Translations under genes and position numbers: made by a program | Notes under the pieces: generated by a model | Database searches by the model: none | Seen by the model: the letters and a program-made list of their open reading frames with translations, nothing else | What the model was told of the DNA's origin: nothing | Origin: Anaerolineales bacterium | Lineage (GTDB): Bacteria > Chloroflexota > Anaerolineae > Anaerolineales > Villigracilaceae | Direction: 5' to 3' | Length of the DNA stretch: 64,000 nt | Assembly: GCA_015075725.1 (NCBI GenBank) | Contig: JABTTV010000001.1 | Coordinates: 434,001-498,000, forward strand | In this document: positions 40,594 to 49,714 of the stretch, piece after piece | Layout: every line of letters starts with the position of its first letter | How positions within the stretch are numbered: the first letter of the stretch is position 1

Positions 40594-41814
40594 TTACCCG
40601 TCCTCGGAAATAATCTCCTGCGCCAGTTTCTTCAGGTCCTCTGGATTTGTGACTTTCGCCGAGTTGAAATATTGGTCCAATAAATCGAGCGGGCTCAAAC
40701 TGCTCACCACCTGCCCCTCGTCGATGCGCGAACGGGAAACGATCTGCGGGCGTTTGACGAAGTGGAATTCGAAGGCATCAGCAGCGTATTTTCTCAGAGC
40801 CGATTCGTCGATGAGGGAGTCCCATTCGCGCGGATATTCGACCACCAGGCGGAGGATCGCCCCGGACATTTCCTTTGGTTTGGGTAATTTGTCTTTGAGA
40901 ATTTCCGTCACGTTTTCGCTGGATTCGAGAAGCGTGCGGCGATCGATGAACTTTCTCACTCCGGTGAGCTGAACCCACTCGATTTCCGTATCCCGTCCTT
41001 TTTCAATATCTGCAATAACAAAATAACGGTCTTCCTTTGCCTCGCCGAAATCGATTCTCTCTATCGAGCCGGGATAAATAACGGGCGGCTGGTTTCCTTC
41101 GTTCACATCCTGCGGCTTGTGGATATGACCCATCGCCACATAATTGAATCTCGGGTTCTTGACCAAACTGCCTGATAAAACCAGGTCATTGCCGAGCATG
41201 ACGAGCCTCTCGCCGCCATATTTTGCGCCTTCGATGGAAGCGTGAGCGGTGAGAACCACGGGAAGAGACTCGTCCGTTTGTGAAAGCATGTCTTCCAGGA
41301 TTTCCGATATGCGGGATTCGATATTCGAGAAGATTTCCTCCGGCTTTTCCGCGCTCATTTCAAGGGATGCCATCAACCCGGAGCGGGAAATCCATGGAAT
41401 GGCGACGACCTGCAATGGCAACTCCCATAGGTCTCCGGGTTTGAGGAGCGAGGGTGTATCCAGCACCTTCACGTACGGCACTTGCAGGGTCTTGAATTCC
41501 TGCAAGGCATGAGCGCGCCCGACGGCGGGGGAAATGTCATGGTTGCCGACAAGCAGCAGGGTTGGAATCTTCGCCTGAGAGAGCCGCATGATGCGCCTCC
41601 CCCACTCGCGTTGGAATGTCGGAGCCGGGGAACGGTCCTTATAGGCATCGCCCGCAAAGATGACCAAATCCACTTTGCGGTCGATGGCTGCATCCACGAT
41701 GGTATCGAGCGATTTGAGAAAATCCAAAACCCGAAGCGGCAAGCCTGAAGCCGGGTCATGCCGTCCGTAATTCGCCATATCGATGTGAGCGTCTGCAAAG
41801 TGGAGGAGTTTCAT
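40594..41814 (-). CDS. SbcD-like metallophosphoesterase (putative DNA exonuclease subunit)
   Basis: The 406-residue protein shows the calcineurin-like phosphoesterase signatures in order: LHFADAHIDM, VIFAGDAYKD, LLVGNHD, HASIEGAKYGG and AMGHIHKPQ. The N-terminal DxH, GD and GNHD motifs plus a C-terminal extension match SbcD/Mre11 nucleases. An SbcC partner is not in the window. GC-rich downstream sequence and a short gap separate it from the MFS gene. Confidence 0.85.
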   Translation of the reverse strand: MKLLHFADAHIDMANYGRHDPASGLPLRVLDFLKSLDTIVDAAIDRKVDLVIFAGDAYKDRSPAPTFQREWGRRIMRLSQAKIPTLLLVGNHDISPAVGRAHALQEFKTLQVPYVKVLDTPSLLKPGDLWELPLQVVAIPWISRSGLMASLEMSAEKPEEIFSNIESRISEILEDMLSQTDESLPVVLTAHASIEGAKYGGERLVMLGNDLVLSGSLVKNPRFNYVAMGHIHKPQDVNEGNQPPVIYPGSIERIDFGEAKEDRYFVIADIEKGRDTEIEWVQLTGVRKFIDRRTLLESSENVTEILKDKLPKPKEMSGAILRLVVEYPREWDSLIDESALRKYAADAFEFHFVKRPQIVSRSRIDEGQVVSSLSPLDLLDQYFNSAKVTNPEDLKKLAQEIISEDG

Positions 41815-41857
41815 CGTTGCCTAAGGTGTAACTTGCGCTCACTGGCGCAAGCCGGCT

Positions 41858-43939
41858 TTATTTGAGGATGATCCTGTTCCAATCCATCATCGGCCTGACG
41901 TTCCCAACCGGGACCTGCCCTTCGGGCGCATAACCGACAAACGAGCGGTTGTAATTATCTTCCGAGCCGTCGTCGAGATTCCAGCGCAAGGTGTTGCGGA
42001 AGACGCCGAGGCACGACGTGCCGCGGAAATCATCCGGCAGGGATGTTTCGAATGTGTAAACATATGTGCCGTCGGCTGTATCAACAACTTCGATCACAGT
42101 CGCCTCATGAATCCACCTCAGCCATTGGGTCTGGGTGGATTTCTTTTTATCGGCGCCGATGGTGGTCCGTGAGCGGGTCATGCCGCCGCCTTTGTATTCC
42201 CAAGGCGCTGCGGGAGCGGGCGCATTCTTTCCGGCTTTGGGCTGCGCGCGCTTCCCGAGGAATTCACCGGGCACCAAACCAACCCCTTTTAGATCTTGAG
42301 TCGGTTTGGGAATCTGCCATTCACTCGGCTGATTGTTGACATATCTCAGCCAATAAATATTCGCGCCTTGAGTGTAATTCTCCGCGCCGGTGGGGTGAAT
42401 GAAATAAGCGTTCGGCGTTTTTTCGGCGGCGAGTTTGACGTAACGCGCGGCATTATCGGTCAGGCCGCCGGGAGGCAAATGCCCGCGCACATGCTGGATG
42501 TGCTCCGCCGTCTCGTTGCATACCGCGCGCGTGACGATCAATTCCTGTGACCGCCCATGCTCGGGTCGCCACATGCCAATATTATCGCTCGCCCACTTGC
42601 TGAGGATGGGGTAAAGACTCATATCAGCAAAGCGGGTCTTGTCCTCTTCGGGGGTGAATGTTTCCCAACCATCAGCGGTGACGTGATTGGTCCGCAATTG
42701 CGTCAGCATCACGATCATCTTCCATGCCCAGGCCGGGAACTGGGACTTCATCGCCTCCAACTTCGCCAGAGCCTGGCCGGTCGTCATCGTCATGAACTCG
42801 TACTTGACCTCTTCCTCCACAAGCCCATCCAGACCGATCCGTTTCGACTTCGGTCCGTTGGCTTTGACTCCCTGCATGTGCATGGCGATTTTGTCCTTCC
42901 AGACCTTTTCCGTCGCCCCGGCAAGAGCCGGTTTGTTCGCGCCTCCCCCTTCGTATTGGGCGATCTTTTCCTGGCATTTCGCCGCAACTTCCGCATCCGT
43001 CAACGCGGCTTGCGCCTTTTTCACCTCGGCGATCCGCAAACGCACGAGCAAATCCTTTGGGTCCGCCCATGAGCCATGTGCGGATTTATATCTCATCCCC
43101 GAAAAATGGACGACCATATATTGCAGCCAGAGCGGGAAGCGCTTGGGCTCCTTCTCGAACCTCGCGCGGATCTCCGCCAGCAATTGATACTGATCCTTCC
43201 CTTCAAGCGTCTTGACGTACTGCTCCACCTTCAAGCGCACAATATCTTTCACGGACACCGGGGTCTTCGGGTCATAATTTACGAGGAATTCCTCCTCGGT
43301 GAGAGCATAGTTGGGATCCGCCTTCTTGAGTTTGTACCATTCCAACTTCGGCGCCTCGACCTTGTCATAGGTCGCATCGAACTGACGCAATTTTTCCATC
43401 TCTTCCAAAACCATCGGCATGGCGGAATCGTTCTTGAGTTTGTATTCAGCCTCCACTTTCGCCCTGTTTGGATGATCGGCGGGCATCCCTTCGAGTTGAC
43501 GCTGTAAATAACGCACACGGTCGCGCAGAAATTCCAGCTGCGTTTTGAACGACTCGATCCGGCTCTGTATGAACGTCCGTTCGCCGCGGATGTCCTTGGG
43601 CCAGGAGGCAATAAAAAGGTCGTGATTCTTTTGGATCAACGCCATCGCCTCCGGCTCGACCGGTTTGTACTTGACAAAGTATCCACTTACGTCCTTCGTC
43701 AGGAAATAGTTCTTGAGCGTTGAATATTTTTTAAACTCAGTCGCGCGGGCGGTATCCATCCCCTTTTCATATTCCGCCACATCCGCCGAAAGCGCAGACA
43801 TATCCTTGTTTTTATACTCGACCCAAAGATCGGCTTCCTTGTACAAAACGAGAAAGTCACGCAATTTTTGCAGGCGCATCGGGTAGATGTCCTTGAGCAG
43901 GACCGGGTTCTGCCATTGGAAGTGATATTGTCCAGCCAT
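41858..43939 (-). CDS. Large protein of unknown function (693 residues)
   Basis: I do not recognise this protein. The start (ATG at 43939) is fixed by AAGGAG 8 bases upstream. It has no signal peptide or membrane helix, so it should be cytoplasmic. The N-terminal third is charged and helical (YPMRLQKLRDFLVLYKEADLWVEYK; coiled-coil near 120-165). The middle has QYMVVHFSGMRYKSAHGSWA, and later GHLPPGGLTDNAARYVKLAAE. The last part looks beta-rich (THIPEATVIEVVDTADG-like strands and FRNTLRWNLDDGSEDNYNR). No P-loop, nuclease or protease motif is evident. Composition matches its neighbours. Confidence 0.6.
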   Translation of the reverse strand: MAGQYHFQWQNPVLLKDIYPMRLQKLRDFLVLYKEADLWVEYKNKDMSALSADVAEYEKGMDTARATEFKKYSTLKNYFLTKDVSGYFVKYKPVEPEAMALIQKNHDLFIASWPKDIRGERTFIQSRIESFKTQLEFLRDRVRYLQRQLEGMPADHPNRAKVEAEYKLKNDSAMPMVLEEMEKLRQFDATYDKVEAPKLEWYKLKKADPNYALTEEEFLVNYDPKTPVSVKDIVRLKVEQYVKTLEGKDQYQLLAEIRARFEKEPKRFPLWLQYMVVHFSGMRYKSAHGSWADPKDLLVRLRIAEVKKAQAALTDAEVAAKCQEKIAQYEGGGANKPALAGATEKVWKDKIAMHMQGVKANGPKSKRIGLDGLVEEEVKYEFMTMTTGQALAKLEAMKSQFPAWAWKMIVMLTQLRTNHVTADGWETFTPEEDKTRFADMSLYPILSKWASDNIGMWRPEHGRSQELIVTRAVCNETAEHIQHVRGHLPPGGLTDNAARYVKLAAEKTPNAYFIHPTGAENYTQGANIYWLRYVNNQPSEWQIPKPTQDLKGVGLVPGEFLGKRAQPKAGKNAPAPAAPWEYKGGGMTRSRTTIGADKKKSTQTQWLRWIHEATVIEVVDTADGTYVYTFETSLPDDFRGTSCLGVFRNTLRWNLDDGSEDNYNRSFVGYAPEGQVPVGNVRPMMDWNRIILK

Positions 43940-43994
43940 GAAAGCGCTCCTTGTCGTTGAATGGAGGTGACGGTCTGCCAATTAAAACACAAAA

Positions 43995-44033
43995 GGCACG
44001 AAACGCGCGAAGATTCAATAATTCCTTCGTGCC
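43995..44033. repeat. Intergenic hairpin with cacgaa/ttcgtg arms
   Basis: GGCACGAA is answered by TTCGTGCC, the latter repeated once more (CCTTCGTGCC). It lies between the phhA end and the large unknown gene, and resembles the repeat at 20769-20829. It may act as a terminator for phhA. Confidence 0.4.
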
Positions 44034-44066
44034 CCTTCGTGCCCTGCCTTGTTCAATGAAGCGGAT

Positions 44067-45077
44067 TTACCGCATCGCGATCGGTTTCAGGTACGAGTCG
44101 AGCAGCACATCCATCTTTTCCAGTGACTCGCATACAAAGAGCATCGGGTTGAAGGCGTAGACCGTCTTGGGAATCCTTGCAATAGTCTCGACATCGAATG
44201 GCGCAATGATCACTTCACCACCGAACATACTTTCCGGTTTGATGCCCAGGCTTTTATATAAACCCAGGACGACGTTCCAGCCTTCGTCCGCTGAAGACAT
44301 CTGGCCCTTTTGGTGGAGCGCATTGACGCCATCGATGATCCGGTGCAGGTTGGTTTTGTTGGCAAGAAAATGCGCTTCCAGCTGGGGAAAGACCGGTTTG
44401 GTGTAATCGATCACATTGTCCCGCCCGAGGCGGTAGAACTCCATGATCGTGCGCGTCAACTCCTTGCGGCCCGAGATGATCCCCGCGCCGAAAACCTTGA
44501 TACGATTCTCCTGCACGACCAGTCCGAACTCCGTGCTGTACCAGGCGAGGCGTTTGATGACCTCACGTTCCTCCTGCGTCGCTTTCATGTATGCGGGCGC
44601 GAACTTGTCTTCGATATCGGCGTAGAATTTTTGAGTAAGGAAGGGAAGATGCCCAAAGATATCATGGAACATGTCCGGTTCAGGCGTGAACTCCATCTGG
44701 TCACGCGTGCGCAGGTAATCAGTGATCAGGAAAACACGCTGGGCGAATTTTTTATACCAATCGTCCGCAAGCGTGTATCGCACCACCGTCCGCTCGATGG
44801 TCCAACCACTGCGCAGCGTGATGTGATCGATGAGGTGTTTTACGGTGGGGATTCCTCTCGGATCGAGCTTCAAAAGTTCCATGCCGATCTTCCACTCAGC
44901 GCAGATGTGCTCGGTCAGGTAAGGCTGATGGATTCCCGCGAACAGGTCAGCCCAGATGGCGTGTTGTTCCGCAGAAAATACGATCTCTTGATTTTCTCTT
45001 GAATATTCCCGGTTCGGGTCGATCTGCTGAGCGGCGATATCCCCTGTATAGGCTGGTACGGTTTGATTCCTGGTCAT
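44067..45077 (-). CDS. phhA: Phenylalanine 4-hydroxylase-like aromatic amino acid hydroxylase
   Basis: The 336-residue enzyme carries TPEPDMFHDIFGHLPFL, the signature of pterin-dependent aromatic amino acid hydroxylases. The iron ligands are His138, His143 and Glu183 (STEFG). It would convert phenylalanine to tyrosine with O2 and a tetrahydropterin. It lacks an N-terminal regulatory ACT domain and resembles the bacterial form, though it is longer than the usual 270-300 residues. Start at the ATG preceded by AAAGGTGC. Divergent genes to its left make and recycle pterins. Confidence 0.9.
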   Translation of the reverse strand: MTRNQTVPAYTGDIAAQQIDPNREYSRENQEIVFSAEQHAIWADLFAGIHQPYLTEHICAEWKIGMELLKLDPRGIPTVKHLIDHITLRSGWTIERTVVRYTLADDWYKKFAQRVFLITDYLRTRDQMEFTPEPDMFHDIFGHLPFLTQKFYADIEDKFAPAYMKATQEEREVIKRLAWYSTEFGLVVQENRIKVFGAGIISGRKELTRTIMEFYRLGRDNVIDYTKPVFPQLEAHFLANKTNLHRIIDGVNALHQKGQMSSADEGWNVVLGLYKSLGIKPESMFGGEVIIAPFDVETIARIPKTVYAFNPMLFVCESLEKMDVLLDSYLKPIAMR

Positions 45078-45209
45078 GATTTGCACCTTTCGAAGTGGAG
45101 ATAAAGAACGCAAAGCATCGGCAATCGCTGTCACGTACGTTCAAGGCATGTTATCACCGTCGAAAAAAGGCGTCAAGAATGGGATAAACTCTACCGGAAT
45201 TGGAAATGA

Positions 45210-45215
45210 TAAAAT
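45210..45215 (+). promoter_or_regulatory. -10 box of a presumed leaderless promoter, SDR gene
   Basis: TAAAAT stands exactly six bases before the GTG at 45222. No clear ribosome binding site is present. Confidence 0.45.
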
Positions 45216-45221
45216 CAAAGG

Positions 45222-45971
45222 GTGAATGATTTATCCGATAAGACAATCCTTATTACCGGAGCAGCCCGCCGTTTGGGACGCTCCTTTGCATTGGCGTGCG
45301 CTCGCGCCGGGGCGGATATCATCATCCATCATGGACATTCTCCCGACGAAGCCGATTCGCTTCGAGATGAAATCGCTTCACTCGGACGCCGCGACTGGGT
45401 GCTCGCTTCGGACTTTTCCAACCCTGAAGGCATTTCTCAATTAATCGAACGAGCCAACGAATTGAGTCCGCTTTATGGATTGGTCAACAGCGCATCCATC
45501 TTTGAGTCTTTGTCCGTTCACGACACAACGCTCGATGATTGGAATCGGCATTTGAAGATCAACCTCACCGCGCCGTTCCTGTTGAGTCAGGCGTTTGCAA
45601 ATCAACTCAATGCTCAAGCCGCCGTCCCCGGCGACGTAAAAGGCCGCATCGTCAACATCCTCGACTGGCGCGCCCTGCGTCCCGGCGCAGACCATTTTCC
45701 CTACACAATCACCAAATCCGCCCTGGCAGCAATGACCAAATCGATGGCGATTGCTTTCGCTCCGAACATCACCGTCAATGGGTTGGCGCTGGGAGCGATA
45801 CTGCCTCCGGCGGATCATTCATCAGCGGGTGAAAGCATCATCGAGGCTGTGCCTGCCAAACGTTGGAGCGAGGCGGGGGAAGCCGAAGAGGCGCTGCTGT
45901 TTTTGTTATCCGGTCCCGCCTACATCACCGGTGAGATCATTCACCTGGATGGGGGCAGACATTTGATTTAA
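45222..45971 (+). CDS. SDR-family reductase, pteridine-reductase-like
   Basis: The 249-residue protein is a short-chain dehydrogenase. The NAD(P) loop reads TGAARRLGRSFA, the TGxxRRxG variant found in pteridine and dihydromonapterin reductases (PTR1, FolM). The usual Tyr-x-x-x-Lys is PYTITKSALAAM, and NGLALGAILPPAD closes the active site. A GTG start is used. It lies between phhA (divergent) and folB, folK and folE, so a role in keeping the pterin cofactor reduced is likely but inferred. Confidence 0.78.
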   Translation: MNDLSDKTILITGAARRLGRSFALACARAGADIIIHHGHSPDEADSLRDEIASLGRRDWVLASDFSNPEGISQLIERANELSPLYGLVNSASIFESLSVHDTTLDDWNRHLKINLTAPFLLSQAFANQLNAQAAVPGDVKGRIVNILDWRALRPGADHFPYTITKSALAAMTKSMAIAFAPNITVNGLALGAILPPADHSSAGESIIEAVPAKRWSEAGEAEEALLFLLSGPAYITGEIIHLDGGRHLI

Positions 45972-46025
45972 TATGGGATTGCTTCATTCGCCCAGCTCGT
46001 TCGCAATGACATCATAGGAGAATTT

Positions 46026-46382
46026 ATGGACAAAGTCTTCATCAAGGATCTGCTTGTGCGCGGGATCATCGGCATTCGCGAGTGGGAGCGCAAGAAACCG
46101 CAGGATATTTTGATCAACGTCACGGTCTTCACCGATACGACGCGCGCAGGTGAAACGGACGACATCAACGACAGCGTGGATTACAGCGCGCTCGCAAAGA
46201 AGATGCAATCGCACGCCGAAACTTCGGCGCGGTTGACGGTCGAAGCGCTGGCGAACGACCTGGCGAAGATCTGTCTCGATATTCCTTTGGTTAAAAAAGT
46301 GATCGTGCGCGTGGAAAAACCCGGCGCGGTGCGTTTCGCAAGGTCCGTTGGCGTGGAGGTCGAACGCAAACGCGATGGATGA
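46026..46382 (+). CDS. folB: Dihydroneopterin aldolase
   Basis: The 118-residue protein matches FolB: FIKDLLVRGIIGIREWERKKPQDILINV, with the conserved Glu for substrate binding, and SVDYSALAKKM, then SARLTVEALANDLAKICL. It splits or epimerises 7,8-dihydroneopterin in folate synthesis. TAGGAGAATTT before the ATG is a good ribosome binding site. Its stop overlaps the folK start by 8 bases. Confidence 0.9.
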   Translation: MDKVFIKDLLVRGIIGIREWERKKPQDILINVTVFTDTTRAGETDDINDSVDYSALAKKMQSHAETSARLTVEALANDLAKICLDIPLVKKVIVRVEKPGAVRFARSVGVEVERKRDG

Positions 46383-46854
46383 ACTGCATCGCCTGATCCT
46401 CAGCCTCGGCTCGAATATCGAGGCGGAGGCAAATTTACCAAAAGCGGTTCAATTGCTGCGGGAAGCAGGGGAAGTGGGAGCCGTCTCTTCGGTCTGGGAA
46501 TCGGAGTCGGTCGGCTTCGATGGACCGAATTTTCTGAATGCCTGCATTACGATCCTGTCCCCGCTTGGGCACATCGAGTTCAAGGAAAGGGTCATCCGCC
46601 CGATAGAATCGAAATTGGGACGGGTGCGCAGTCCTGAGAAGAATGCGCCTCGGCCGATCGACATCGACGTCGAACTATGCGACGGTAAGCCGCTCAATAC
46701 AGATTATTGGGAATATGCCTTTGTGATCGTTCCGCTGGCGGAATTGATTCCGGAGTTTCCGCATCCCGCCTCAGGTGAAGCGATCGCCGGGGTGGCAGAA
46801 CAGGTTCGAGGTCAGGTCTGGATGCGAAAGCGGGAGGATGTCGTTATATCCTGA
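46375..46854 (+). CDS. folK: 6-hydroxymethyl-7,8-dihydropterin pyrophosphokinase
   Basis: The 159-residue protein has the HPPK signatures: [17 protein letters not shown], the [21 protein letters not shown] strand region, and the catalytic [10 protein letters not shown]. It transfers pyrophosphate from ATP to the pterin. The start at 46375 overlaps the folB end by 8 bases, so the two are coupled. Its end overlaps the convergent folE by 11 bases. Confidence 0.92.
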   Translation: MDELHRLILSLGSNIEAEANLPKAVQLLREAGEVGAVSSVWESESVGFDGPNFLNACITILSPLGHIEFKERVIRPIESKLGRVRSPEKNAPRPIDIDVELCDGKPLNTDYWEYAFVIVPLAELIPEFPHPASGEAIAGVAEQVRGQVWMRKREDVVIS

Positions 46855-47479
46855 GCGGCTCCGCGCCGCGGCTGAGGTGGTCCAGAAATTCCTGACGGGT
46901 GTTGATGCTCTTGCGGAAACTTCCCAACATGGTCGAGGTGGTCATGCGGGCATCGACCTTCTTCACGCCGCGCATCATTGCGCATAAATGCAATCCTTCC
47001 ACGACAACCGCCACGCCCTGCGGATTTAACAGATCATGGATAAAATCTGCAATCTGACGTGTCATGCGTTCCTGAACCTGCAATCGGCGGGCGAACATGT
47101 CGACGATGCGCGGAATCTTCGAAAGTCCGATCACCTGCCCGTCGGGAATATATGCGACGTGGGCGCGTCCCATGAACGGGAGCAAGTGATGCTCGCACAG
47201 GCTGAAGTATTCGATGTCGCGCACAATGACCATGTCGTCGTATGAAACATTGAAAATCGCGCCGTTGACGAGTTTTTCCGGGTCCGCGCGGTAGCCGCTC
47301 AGAAGCTCGGGGAACATTCGCGCGACTCTCTTGGGCGTATTCACCAGCCCTTCGCGGTCGGGGTCTTCGCCAAAAGCGGTCAGCATGGCGCGCACGGACT
47401 CTTCGATGGTGTCCGTATCGATCTCTTCGTTATAAGTTGGGCGCTCGTCGAAATCTGCGCTTGTTTCCGGGTCTGTCAT
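46844..47479 (-). CDS. folE: GTP cyclohydrolase I
   Basis: The 211-residue enzyme begins pterin synthesis by opening [26 protein letters not shown] is diagnostic (zinc ligands Cys and His), with [16 protein letters not shown] and a final [11 protein letters not shown]. It converges on folK. Together with phhA, the SDR, folB and folK it forms a pterin-focused stretch. CTGGAG precedes the ATG. Confidence 0.95.
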   Translation of the reverse strand: MTDPETSADFDERPTYNEEIDTDTIEESVRAMLTAFGEDPDREGLVNTPKRVARMFPELLSGYRADPEKLVNGAIFNVSYDDMVIVRDIEYFSLCEHHLLPFMGRAHVAYIPDGQVIGLSKIPRIVDMFARRLQVQERMTRQIADFIHDLLNPQGVAVVVEGLHLCAMMRGVKKVDARMTTSTMLGSFRKSINTRQEFLDHLSRGAEPLRI

Positions 47480-47616
47480 TTCGGCTCCAGTTTCTGCTCG
47501 GATTTTCCGATTGTATCTGATTTACGGGATCAACGGAACTTTGAAAGATGTTCGGTGCAGTCCAACGCCTCGGCGGTAAAATACCGGTTAAATTATCCAT
47601 CAGGAGCAATTTACCC

Positions 47617-48072
47617 TTGAACAATGATCCATACATGAAAAGCGGCATTTTAGGCGCCGGGCTGGGACTTGTGTTTGGTCTTATACTCGGAGGAGCCACC
47701 GGCGCATTGACCGGATCTTGGTCTGGCGTGATCGTTACATCCCTGATCGGCGGTATGGCGGGAACAGCAACCGGCGCGTTGACTGGAATGCTTGCCGTCC
47801 GCACGGCGGGAGTGACAGGCGGTGTGAGCGTCGGCGCGTACACCGGGATGGCATTTGGTGCCTTTTTGGGTTTGATCCTCGGCATTTTCATCCCCGAATC
47901 TTTTCGTTTGAGTGTGCTGTCTTTGGATATCCTCATATTGAACGTCATTATGCAGGGACGGTTCGAAGCCGCAATCCTGGTAAGTTTTTTGCTTTCCTGC
48001 CTTGCCACGGCTGTCGGCGCGTGGGTCGGCGGGCGCAACCTGCAAACTCGCGATACGGGGATGCTCAAGTAA
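47617..48072 (+). CDS. Small Gly-rich membrane protein
   Basis: The roughly 151-residue protein is dominated by Gly/Ala-rich hydrophobic runs (GAGLGLVFGLILGGATGALTG, GGMAGTATGALTGMLA), which resemble glycine-zipper membrane proteins. A more typical pair of helices follows (VLSLDILILNVIM, FLLSCLATAVGAW). AGGAGC supports a TTG start at 47617; an ATG at 47635 is a shorter alternative. No specific family recognised. Confidence 0.6.
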   Translation: MNNDPYMKSGILGAGLGLVFGLILGGATGALTGSWSGVIVTSLIGGMAGTATGALTGMLAVRTAGVTGGVSVGAYTGMAFGAFLGLILGIFIPESFRLSVLSLDILILNVIMQGRFEAAILVSFLLSCLATAVGAWVGGRNLQTRDTGMLK

Positions 48073-48179
48073 ATTCTACAATTGCCACCTCCCACCCGTG
48101 ACTTTGGACTAAAATAACCTTCCTGGTTGCTGAAATACATCTCATCCTTTTTCGGAAGTAAAACAACAAGGAGACTCTC

Positions 48180-49661
48180 ATGCCCGAAAAACCCGACGAC
48201 AAAAAGGAAGAAAAGAAAGACGAAAAACCCAGCCCGAAAGACAACATAGTAACCACCAAACACACAGCGCGGATCGGCGGCAGGACTGTCAAGTACACTG
48301 TCACTGCCGGGACGATGGTCTTGAAGGAGGAGGTCAACGACAAGGAGAAGGATGCCGAGGTCGAAAAGCCGCGCGCGCAGATCTTCTTCACCGCCTACAC
48401 CCGCGACGATGTGAGAGATAAATCGAAGCGTCCCATCACCTTTTCCTTCAACGGCGGACCCGGCTCCTCCTCCGTCTGGCTGCATCTTGGTGTGCTCGGT
48501 CCGCGCCGCGTGGTGTTGACCGACGACGGTGAAATGCCCAAGCCGCCCTTCCAATTGACCGATAACGAATATTCCATCCTCGACGAGACCGATCTGGTTT
48601 TCATTGACCCGATGAGCACCGGCTTTAGCCGACCGGTCGAAGGCGAGAAATCGCGCGAATGGCATACCTTCTCGAAGGATATCGCCTCGGTCGGAGATTT
48701 CATCCGCTTGTACACCACGCGATACAACCGCTGGCTCTCGCCAAAATTTCTCGCGGGTGAATCCTACGGCACGACCCGGGCGGCGGGACTTTCCGGATAT
48801 CTGGCAGACCGTCACGGCATGTTGTTGAACGGGCTCATGCTTGTTTCCGCCGTGCTCGATTTCACCACGCTCGACTTCAATCACAATAACGATTTACCCT
48901 ATATTCTTTTCGTGCCGGGCTACACCGCAACAGCGTGGTATCACGGCAAACTTGATAAAAAGATCCCCCTCAAGACCTGGCTCAAAGAATCGGAAGAGTT
49001 CGCCATCGGTGAATATGCAACGGCATTGTTGAAGGATGCCTCGCTCTCCAAAGAGGAAAGAAGAAAGATCGCAGAAAAACTCTCCCGCCTCACCGGAATC
49101 TCCGTCGAATTCATCGAACGCGGCAACCTGCGCATCCACACCTTCCACTTCTTCAAGGAACTCCTGCGCGATAAAGGAAAAACCGTCGGCCGCCTCGACA
49201 GCCGCTTCACCGGTACCGACCGCCTCGGCGTGACCGAAACCTTCGAATACGACCCGCTCTTTGCGCAGGTCAATGGTCCGTACACCGCGGCATTCAACGA
49301 TTACATCCGCTCGGAACTCAAGTTCGAGACCGACACGCCGTACGAAATCCTGAGCGATAAAGTCTGGCGGCAATGGTCGTACTCCTATTTCGAGAATCAA
49401 TACGTCAATGTCGCCGAAACCCTGCGCGCCGCAATGACCTTCAATAAATATCTCAAGGTCTTCGTTGCGAACGGGTATTACGACCTCGGCACACCCTACT
49501 TCGCCACCGAATACACATTCGACCATCTCGCCCTCGACGAGTCGCTTCGCAAAAACGTCAGCATGGGCTATTATGAAGCCGGCCACATGATGTACATCCA
49601 CATGCCTTCTCTCAAGCAGATGAAGAAGGATTTGAGCAAGTTCATCAAGGATGCGAGTTAA
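48180..49661 (+). CDS. S10-family serine carboxypeptidase-like protein without signal peptide
   Basis: The 493-residue protein has the S10 serine carboxypeptidase marks: NGGPGSS at 91-97, GESYG with Ser195 at 193-197, the Asp region NGYYDLGTP and the His region YEAGHMMYIH. It should remove residues from peptide C-termini. S10 enzymes are usually secreted, but here the start is a 25-residue charged stretch (DDKKEEKKDEKP) with no signal peptide, so the protein should be cytoplasmic or exported some other way. CAAGGAGACTCTC precedes the ATG. A palindrome follows the stop. Confidence 0.88.
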   Translation: MPEKPDDKKEEKKDEKPSPKDNIVTTKHTARIGGRTVKYTVTAGTMVLKEEVNDKEKDAEVEKPRAQIFFTAYTRDDVRDKSKRPITFSFNGGPGSSSVWLHLGVLGPRRVVLTDDGEMPKPPFQLTDNEYSILDETDLVFIDPMSTGFSRPVEGEKSREWHTFSKDIASVGDFIRLYTTRYNRWLSPKFLAGESYGTTRAAGLSGYLADRHGMLLNGLMLVSAVLDFTTLDFNHNNDLPYILFVPGYTATAWYHGKLDKKIPLKTWLKESEEFAIGEYATALLKDASLSKEERRKIAEKLSRLTGISVEFIERGNLRIHTFHFFKELLRDKGKTVGRLDSRFTGTDRLGVTETFEYDPLFAQVNGPYTAAFNDYIRSELKFETDTPYEILSDKVWRQWSYSYFENQYVNVAETLRAAMTFNKYLKVFVANGYYDLGTPYFATEYTFDHLALDESLRKNVSMGYYEAGHMMYIHMPSLKQMKKDLSKFIKDAS

Positions 49662-49667
49662 TTAAAA

Positions 49668-49699
49668 AGACCTGTCAGGTTTTAAAACCTGACAGGTCT
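49668..49699. repeat. Perfect 32-base palindrome after the S10 peptidase gene
   Basis: AGACCTGTCAGGTTTT is mirrored exactly (centre at 49683/49684). It could act as a terminator, but no long T-run follows. It ends 15 bases before the PGI/PMI start. Confidence 0.6.
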
Positions 49700-49714
49700 C
49701 ATTCTATATAATCC

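Noticed and set aside
47430..48884. A 484-residue open frame on the minus strand across the folE start, the Gly-rich gene and the S10 peptidase start
   Set aside because: It crosses three real genes and an intergenic region, and its composition shifts abruptly between them.
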